Below, piece after piece: positions 55,842 through 64,000 of a stretch of 64,000 nt of DNA. Every line of letters starts with the position of its first letter. Position 1 is the stretch's first letter. A program made the position numbers and the translations under genes. Source of the DNA: Antedon mediterranea (lineage: Eukaryota; Echinodermata; Crinoidea; Comatulida; Antedonidae); the NCBI RefSeq assembly GCF_964355755.1, contig NC_092676.1:6862288-6926287 (forward strand), read 5' to 3'. The notes beneath the pieces were generated by a model that worked only from the letters and a program-made list of their open reading frames with translations, searched no databases and had not been told where the DNA came from.

Positions 55842-57700
55842 CTGCAAAAACAAACGTTTACAAATGTATTTCTGCTCAACATGACAACTGAAGGTAGTCA
55901 CCATGATATGCATTGTTATTCTTATTTTTGTTTGATTGATTGATTACTTTATTTCAGAATAACATTCCATATAAACAAAACAACATACAAAATGAGTGTT
56001 GTTATTATTGCAGATTACTCGCTGCTAGCGGGTGCACGAGTCTGGGTAGGCCTATATTATTTTTTTTTCGTTATTACTAATAATAGGCCTGTAAAATTGT
56101 TGTGAAGTGATGTAATACAATTGATCTAGAACTTGCTTGCTTACTTTGTAATATAAACACAAATAGCAAGAATGCAACGACTGAGGTACACATCAAATAC
56201 TATATAGTTTACTACTGTTATAGCAAATTACAATGATCAATACCGAATCGTCCAGCCACCGTTTAGTTATAGTAATAAGGGATAAATAGTTCAAAATATT
56301 CAAAGATTATTATCAGATACAGAAATTTAGTTATTCTAATCAGAGCATTAAAATAAATTAAAGTATTTTAGTATTCCTTATCATTATAAATTACCAAAAA
56401 ATGTATGTTTTGGATACGTTTCCTATTTAAGCAGGTCAACATTATAATATTAGCCGATGATTGCAACTGAAATTTACGATATTTCGTTTTCATAATATTG
56501 TAATTAGAATATTTGATATAATCTAAAATGTATTGGACAATTCAATTCAAAATCAAATCAAATAATCGCCTACTGGTTTTAAAATGTTGGAAGAATAAAA
56601 ATAAAAACATGATAAATTCATAAGTTTGAAATTAAAATCATGAGTCACTATTTGAATCTGAAACATGTAAGAATTAGTCTGATTCAGTGATTAACGCCAT
56701 TTACGTATATGTGTAAATAAGTAAAAACATATTTGCTTTATGTTATATCTTCGGATTTGAAAAGTTGGACAGTTTTTCAATTTTATTTTGTAGAGTGTGA
56801 TCTCATGATGCGTCCCACTAAACCCTACTCCTGAGCTTGGTGTTTGCATTTCTTAGTGTAGCCTGTCTACAAGCCCTATTTTTATTCAACCATGAGAATT
56901 TTAAACTTTCTTAGATTAATAACTCACTCTAGGAATATCAACAAGTGTATTTGTTATTATATTGGCCTAAATACGAATAAACCACGCTTATGATAAGCTT
57001 GCTTGTAGTGTTTATGTAAAGCCAAATAAAGTTTATTCTGTCTGTGGTTGAAGTACTGTTTTCTCTAATAAAATAATCACCAATATGAAATTAGTGTTCC
57101 CTCTTTAATAAAATATTAACAAATATAAAGTTGGTGACGTGACAACAAAAGAAAGACAACAAAATGACGTACTAGGCCATTATATAAACATCACAGGCAC
57201 AGAACAAATTCTGAGTACTGAAAATGAAAGAATTAATTTAAAACGATAAAGATGAGGAAATGTAATATTGAGATTCGAACCTTAACCCGGAACCTTCTGT
57301 TTGACATGCATTATATAACTGGGGTTTTCGTAGTATTCAAATGTAATTGGATAACAACTCGTCAACAAAATTATGTTTTCCGAGTCTTCATAAGCCAAAT
57401 TTTCATTTCTGATGTGTTTTTTAGGGGTTGTTGACCAATTCATTTTGCGTAATTGACGTAATAAAAAAAACTATCCACTTGGGCAAAGTTGGTAATTTTT
57501 ACTTTCTAGGGAGTCAATCAATCTGTGCGCATGCGCCTGCTTTTGGTTTTCCTCCTCCTCCTCTCTCATTCGAGTCGCTCTTCGATCCTCACGAAAATAC
57601 TGTACTGACATGGTTCTTCGTTTGAACCAGAAGCTAGGCTAATTGAATCGTCACTACCTGCCAAAGATGTAAATCAGACTCGGCCTAGGTAGACCTAGGC
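55842..57700. other. Upstream of the NLR-2 coding exon; repeat-derived
   Basis: Likely first intron of NLR-2. It contains another copy of the dispersed repeat (about 56090-56420, with TAATAGGCCTGTAAA and GAACTTGCTTGCTTAC). No complete ORF of interest. Confidence 0.5.
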
Positions 57701-57900
57701 TTCAGCAGCGACGCTACGAATAGAGATCGGACTCACTTGATTGGTGTCGTTTAAAGATGGTCAACTAAATTAAATTAAATAGGGTTTGTTCGATCGGGAT
57801 GTAGAGAGTGCGTCTCGCCAAGCTGCGGCAGCTCTCGTTCGAGTATGCAGCAGCAGCGCACGCGAGAGAAGGGAGAGAAGACGTGACGTAACATAACTGC
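57700..57900. promoter_or_regulatory. Candidate promoter region, CpG-richer than its surroundings
   Basis: A stretch with many CG dinucleotides (GTGCGTCTCGCCAAGCTGCG, CAGCGCACGCGAGAG) ends in GACGTGACGTAAC, which contains a CRE-like TGACGTAA. It is about 1.9 kb upstream of the NLR-2 DED-like exon and could hold its transcription start. Inference only; no initiator or TATA box could be fixed. Confidence 0.3.
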
Positions 57901-59728
57901 CACCTAACTGCTTAACAAATAATTTAATTATTTAGTTTAGTATTTTTCTGGTTTCTCAGAAACTGCTTGTTTCTATATATAAATTATGGTTAATTAAGAC
58001 ATAGGCGAGCACAATGGAAAAACTTCGGTACTAATCTCCGCCTTATCTATCTCAGATGTACTGCGAAACGTAGATTTGATAACATTAGTTTCCACTATTA
58101 CGATATTGTTCCATATTTCTATCTTAGGAAGATATTATAAAGGGTTTTCTGATTTCAATCGGTAAATTTTAACTCTACGCGCGGTAAGTAATTTCCGGGT
58201 TCACGGTAAGGTGTGTCAAACACCTTGCAAGTTCCCTGCATGGTTGGTTTCAACCAGGGAGTTGTAAAACAACTCTCTGTTTCAACGTTGGCGTTCAACG
58301 TTCAACGTTTTTTGTTTATTTTCGGACCGCGCGTGTGAAGGTATAGTACTGTAGTACATAAAGATCAAATTAAATATATTCATAAAACATAGGAGTAAAT
58401 TGTGGGAAATAATTATATAAAAAAAAGAGTAAGCTGCCAGGACTTTATGTATACTATGCATGCGCTATCTGTGTCCCGTCAGGATCGACCCTGGTATACT
58501 TCTGCCCATGTTGCAAGCCGTCTAAAACGTCTTTCTTCTTAGGCCAAAACGGCTCACTGTGTCGTGGAATAATGTATTAATTATACCAATTAGGATAGTA
58601 TTTATTTGAATAAACGCCCGGAACACCTCCCCAATAAAACATCAATTAAAATAATTATCGCCACCACCAACCCCCCACCCCCTCCCTCCCATCCAAATAC
58701 CATCTAATTAACGCCCATCCACATTTATACACACAATATTATATTATATTTATAACACAATTATACTATTTTTGAGTAGATTTCATCGAACTGTTATCTA
58801 GGCCTACAATTTACCAAGCATTTGTTATTCTTTTTTACCACTTTTCATATATACAATAAACACTATACGTAAAACGCTATTAATCATCTAAGACACTGTG
58901 AAACAGGTTAGTGAGTAGGTTTAGTTTTACGAATATCAAAAGCATTTAAATAATGGTAACCGATCGAAATCGTCCAGGCCAGAATGTCCTTCTAAAACTT
59001 TTTACCCGAGTCATCATTCCGAGAACCATCGTCTACACTTCCTAGAAGGGGAGCGACCGAAGCGAGCTCACCCTCTAGTTTATATGATTTGTTTTGTTTG
59101 TACCCCTACTAATATCAATATACGGTACTGACGTAAATAACAGAAAGAAAAGCCCTGAGTACACCTCCTCTTCAAACCTTAAAATATGCGTTATTTACTA
59201 GAAAAGAAGTTTTTTATGTTATACACTCGAGCCTTGAAAAATTTCAGATATAGGGCTAATAGAAAGAAAACTTGGTAAAAACAAAGAACTGTTTTAAGCA
59301 GAATTTTCTAATGCTACTAACCTTATACAGTTGAAGATATGTAGAATAACTTAAGTATCAGTGTCTCTTAGCTTGCAATTGTGTCAAGACCTCACTCTCA
59401 GAGTGGGATAAACGATCTTCGCATATTTGCCATTGCTGAATATCGTAACTGAGTGGCGTTGACAGTTTTAAATCACTGCTCCTAACTTTATCAAACCCGT
59501 GATTCTGAATACAAATACAGTCGTTGCGAAATCGTAGCAAACATACGTGGGCAAAACAAACAATTTATTAGATAAAATAAGATTACTAACTTTTAATATA
59601 CTTATCTCATGTCGCAAATTCCCAAAAGTAAATGTTAAATTTAAACTGTTTTTAGTGCAAACAATACATTACAGGGAGTCAATATTTGCCCTTCGATTTC
59701 CCTAACATTTACATGCCAACTATACTAA
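57901..59728. other. No gene seen; short hairpins near 58210-58305
   Basis: Around 58210-58305 lie three small inverted repeats in a row: AAGGTGT..ACACCTT, GGTTG..CAACC and GAGTTGT..ACAACTC. 59520-59590 matches 62400-62470 (ACAGTCGTTGCGAAATCG), a dispersed repeat. No coding sequence recognised. Confidence 0.45.
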
Positions 59729-60195
59729 GGCTCTGTCTACACTATTAAATTATGTAAAAAAAAGGTGTGATATGTCCGAATAATGATAGTGATGTGCCCA
59801 AATATGGTAGTGATATGACATCATTATGTCCATATATGGGCACTTTACATGTTTTGTCACATAAAGATGAAAGATATAGAAAAAGTGCAATACCATACCA
59901 GCCTTATCTCGCTTCTAAATGAATAATTATTATGTATCACCCAATATTTCAGCGCAATACAGTTCTTTGTTTCCCTTTATTCACTATTTTTAATGTCTGT
60001 GTTAGCCTTATTGGTCCTTTTGGGTGTTTTTTGGTGTTTTACATTTTAAACTTAACTTTTATAATGTTCCTGTATAGTATTTCTTGTGTCAATATTAATA
60101 ATTATTATAAATATATTATGCGATTACGATATTGAAATAAATGAAAAAAAAATTGTAAAAATTTAAAAAATAAAGATTGATATTGTAGACACAGC
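59729..60195. mobile_element. MITE, about 467 bp (GGCTCTGTCTACAC type)
   Basis: The left end GGCTCTGTCTACACTAT and the complement of the right end GCTGTGTCTACAATAT form an imperfect terminal inverted repeat. Flanks are CTAA (59725-59728) and TTAA (60196-60199), compatible with a TTAA target (piggyBac-like) with one change. AT-rich interior without ORF. Confidence 0.6.
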
Positions 60196-60199
60196 TTAA

Positions 60200-62755
60200 G
60201 ACGATAACAATTGAATTTACAGATACATTTTCCTACATAAAACAAAATAATTATACGATAACCATTATACAGTCTTTGATGAAAATAATATGTTCAGAAG
60301 TTTAATCAAATGATATCCTAATTAGTAAGAGCAATGATATCGTGCCGCTACAATGATGTTTTGTTCAAATGCCTTGGGTTGGGTATTAGGTCTTCGTTTT
60401 ACCTAAAAAACATTTATAGACACAAAAACGATGATCAACACCAATCCCTAAAAAAATATATTTAATACACTGAGAGAACATTGTTCAACTTAGCATTTTA
60501 ATCCCAATTCACTGTTTGATCGTCGGTGATATGGTGAACAAAGTTGGCTGTTTTCAATATGCTTACTGAGTGTCGGTACAAGCAAGTATAATGAACTACT
60601 GAACTAAACGTGAAGCGTGAATAACACTAGATTACATTTTAACCATCTCTAATGTCATTTTATTGAAAATTATATGTTTAAAATAAAAATGTTGTCTTTC
60701 TTTTAATATTGTCCTTCTTTATTAGTTTAAAAAAGTATGTATGTTCCTTAACGAATAAACACGGTTAACAAAAAATTTAATAAGATTAGGCTACATACAA
60801 AGCAAAAATATTTCTCTAACTATCTAAAAATGAAACTACTTTCTTTGTCCAAAACAGACATTTTGATCTATCCCAAAAAGTTTATAGTTTCTGAAGTTTT
60901 GACAAAAACGAAAAATTAAAAAAATAAAATTAATAACATAATATATATTAACATTTAATTTCATGGTCATTGTATGTTTTATTAGCGGTAAGATAGTGTT
61001 CAATTTATTGTGTGTCATCAATTTAGATACTTTCACGTTCAATACAGAAGCAGATATAATGTGGTGAGCAAAGAAACCCTGTATTCTGTTTTATTGTGTG
61101 TTTATGTTTCACTTAAGACATTCCACCATTGATAGGCGTCACCATAAAATGGTTGTAAGATCATACAATTAAAAATACGCATGACAATTACACAGAAATA
61201 ATGCTATGAAAATTAGTTTTAAAAAGATTATTTTCTTGTACTGTTTTCTATGCAAATGAAATTTCTTAAAATTAAATGAAATGAGATAGTTTACATTTAG
61301 GATGGCGGAACTCAAAACAGTGATGACTCAAAACAGTGATGACTCATAATCTAAACTAAGCGTGTTGGTTGAAAATAGTAAATATTACTAATATTAATTT
61401 ATCAAACTAGGCCTACTAGGCTTACTTATTTATGTTTGCAGTATTTCAACCACCACCATATTACCACCACAATTTCATATCAGCACTTTATAAGCTATAG
61501 TTATTGTTATTGAAACATATTGAAATCCAGAATATATTTTTGTCATACATTAATAATAACATTATTTGGAATGATGCTTTTGCAACAGCGGCACAAACCT
61601 ATCGGTAGTGCATCCTAATAATAACAATCTTTAAATACCAATAGCAAAAATACAATATAAAACAATGCAATCAAATAACGAGAGGAAAACATAAGTAATT
61701 AACAGTAAATAAAGTTAAATCGTAATAACCATGCCTTTTTTATATATCTTTTACAAAAACTTGTCAAATATGTCCTAGTTACTAAGGGCTAACGTTAATT
61801 TTAACCAGACATTAAAAAGTAATAAAGAATAGGTCCTATATATTTTACGATAGGCCTAGTTGTAAAGCATTTGAATCACACTAAAACCAAATACGGTGCA
61901 AGTGCGTATACATTGTTATTGATTAGTTTTTCCGTTATTTTTTCTGATCAAGTATTCTGTTCCGCTAGAACATGTTGATCAATGAGAGCAATTGACCAAA
62001 ACAAATACATGATAGGATGTCAAAATCAGCCTTTCCATTTCGTGCCAACTTGTCATAATGTCAAGTTTGACCTCCGTCCCTAAAATTTGGTTCCCGTGCA
62101 CCGTATCATCTTTGATACTTTACCTTTGAAAATACAATTAGCAGATATGACAAGCAAAATGGACAATTTGAATACAATGGCGCTTTTTGATCGATGAGAT
62201 TTTCTTTATCTTGTATATTTATGTAACCATTTGAACGACATACACGACAAATTTGTAATCATGTTGCGATGTACGGTATGCGTGAACATTAAACACAACT
62301 ATTAGGATACAAATATTAAATTGTTTTCAACTAATTCATTCATTCATTTCTTTATGTGAAATCAATTTCAATAAAAATAATTATACAATAATACAATACA
62401 GTCGTTGCGAAATCGTAATAATATACGTAGGCAAAACAAACAATTATTAGATAAAATATTATTACTAACCGAACTAAAGCCAATCAAACCATAACAAAAC
62501 ATAATTCAACAGAACAATTCAACTTTTGTGTTTTTCGTGATACGAACACCAGCATTAGTTCATTAGTTAGGCGTAATGTTTAATTTCTTAGTCCATGAGG
62601 ATACCAAATATGATGACTATGTGAGCCAATTCAAATGAAATAAAGGCAGAATAATAAGAAAATTGTGGGTATATCAATATGGATACCCACAAACAACAAA
62701 CAAGAAATTACTAATTCGTTTGAACGGCTTACTAATTCGTTTAAACGAATTACTA
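60200..62755. other. No gene seen
   Basis: AT-rich intergenic DNA. Noted: a 17-bp direct repeat ACTCAAAACAGTGATG at about 61311-61345; copies of dispersed repeats at 62040-62170 (also near 32430 and 63930) and 62400-62470 (also 59520). A perfect 20-bp palindrome (TAATTCGTTTAAACGAATTA) lies at 62733-62752 beside MITE c. Confidence 0.5.
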
Positions 62756-63280
62756 GAGAGGTTTCGCAATCGTACGAATACGATAACGAAAACGGATACG
62801 TCACGCACACGTATTCGTTTTCGTAAGCCATAAAAAAATCTGTTTCGCATGGCAACGAAATATTGAGGCGCGTCCAAAATATGACTGCGGTAAATTTGAG
62901 CGAAGGGAAGGTGCGTGTTGCTTGGTGTTTGGCTGCCTAGCTAGGCCTAGCGTAACATCAAAGCGAGTGAGGACCCCGGTGAGGACTTTAAAAACTGCTA
63001 TTATTTTATCAAAATTGACCTGGCATTTAGTAAATTACTTTAGTAAATTACTTTCAATAAATCTATAATTATATTATAATCATGAATCATTCCTAATTCA
63101 AATTCAAAATGTGCAAAATAGATCAAAAACTATACTCGTTTTGTAGTTACGAATATGACTGGTGATATTCGTCAACACGAATACGCTTTACGAATATGAA
63201 ATGGGGATCAGCTCAAAAGTTTCACAAATGTATGACGTATCCGTTTTCGTTATCGTATTCGTAAGGTTGCGAAACCTCCC
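62756..63280. mobile_element. MITE c (525 bp, TA target)
   Basis: Third copy of the family at 53506 and 54181. It starts GAGAGGTTTCGCAATCGTAC, ends TTGCGAAACCTCCC, with TA at 62754-62755 and 63281-63282. It is the longest copy and retains both inverted ends. It has inserted beside GTTTAAAC-centred palindromes that occur on both sides (62733-62752 and about 63288-63306). Confidence 0.8.
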
Positions 63281-63282
63281 TA

Positions 63283-64000
63283 TATTAATCCGTTTAAACG
63301 AATTAGTAACTCGGTAGAACGGATTACGCGTGAAAAACATGAGATGAGGATTAATGTTAATAAAGATTATTGTCTTGTACTGTTACTATGAAAATGAAAT
63401 AAAGAAAAAGTGAAATTAAATGAGTTCGTTATGTTTCTACCATAACCGCCCCAGCCTAATCTATTGAAACATGGTATTTATTTCTCCATTGAAATGTATA
63501 TCAAAAACATGTATTTTTTTCTTTCGATTGTTTCTCTTTATTAGGTATTTGGTGTTTTTTATTAAATTCAATAATCAATAAATAAAAATGTATATATTGA
63601 TATTTTGTTCCTGTTAGTCAATACGATTTTTAATTTTCAATTTTTTTTTCTCGATTTTCAGAACAAATGAGAAATCTTTTATTTATGATTTTATAGGTCT
63701 TCCTTATAGCCCAAAGAAGATGATGGATATGGTTATTTAGACATAAACAATTATACGATTCACACAAATTAATAACAATACATAGAAGTACTGTAATCAT
63801 CATCCAAAAAGGAAAATCTCAAAACCCATCACACAAACATGTTGCTCAACACAGAAAATTATAAAATAAAGAAAGTATTGCTCTGTTTTGAAACCATCTC
63901 CCGTTTTCGGTACTTTGCACATCATTGATTGGTCAATCAATGTCACTTTGACCTCCGTCCCTAAAAATCATTCCGTGCACCTAATCATATTCAAAACTTA
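63283..64000. other. Repeat-derived DNA, related to 32200-32540
   Basis: From about 63690 to the window end the sequence parallels 32200-32500 (AAGAAGATGATGGATATGG, then ATTATACGATTCACA, then CATTCCGTGCACCTAA). It shows that the duplicated block continues beyond the window. No gene seen. Confidence 0.6.

Noticed and set aside
55829-55882. Upstream Met extension of the NLR-2 first exon
   Set aside because: It would translate across the TTTTTGCAG acceptor, and the paralog NLR-1 begins at the aligned MSD.

Overview
The window is nuclear DNA of an animal. It is AT-rich, has spliced genes with GT..AG introns, carries many non-LTR retrotransposon fragments, MITEs and tRNA-derived SINE-like pieces, and encodes death-fold/NACHT/LRR innate-immunity receptors. 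The receptor type, the very long single-exon LRR arrays and the cathepsin L exon fit a marine invertebrate deuterostome, probably an echinoderm. That placement is inference; nothing seen here fixes the species.

The core is two paralogous NLR genes in tandem, both on the minus strand. NLR-1 runs from about 29265 down to 9445: a DED-like exon, two 54-nt linker exons, then one 11.4-kb exon with NACHT and roughly 115 leucine-rich repeats. The joined CDS is 12063 nt, about 4020 residues. NLR-2 runs from about 55841 down to 44064: a DED-like exon, two 45-nt linker exons, then a NACHT-LRR exon. Its LRR array is cut by a 975-bp DNA transposon with an 8-bp target duplication, and further LRR sequence with in-frame stops continues down to 41238. 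All internal splice junctions are phase 1. Downstream of both genes lies a degraded copy of what looks like one shared ancestral C-terminus.

The LRR exons are built of 171-bp (two-LRR, 57-residue) units. Near NACHT the units are divergent. Towards the C-terminus they are nearly identical and organised into higher-order repeats of 855 bp and 1368 bp (NLR-1) and 342 bp (NLR-2). All are whole multiples of 171 bp, so the frame survives every expansion.

Flanking layout: 1-3111 is a 210-bp satellite split by a 2.3-kb foldback element; 3112-9230 holds a dispersed repeat, a truncated LINE, an orphan cathepsin L exon, a tandem array of hairpin-forming 66-67-bp units, a MITE and a microsatellite. Most of this is repeated at 34774-41240 downstream of NLR-2, so gene plus flank form a duplicated block of about 32 kb. 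The introns contain LINE relics, two 0.77-kb elements rich in GTCT/GGTC arrays, and three related TA-flanked MITEs lie in or upstream of NLR-2. The 29.3-34.7 kb and 56-64 kb intervals upstream of each gene are repeat-rich with no convincing complete gene.

The likely biology is a fast-evolving family of cytosolic immune receptors: DED-like adaptor domain, short acidic linker encoded by duplicated mini-exons, NACHT switch, and a very large LRR sensor that changes length and sequence by in-frame unit exchange. Function is inferred from domain families only.
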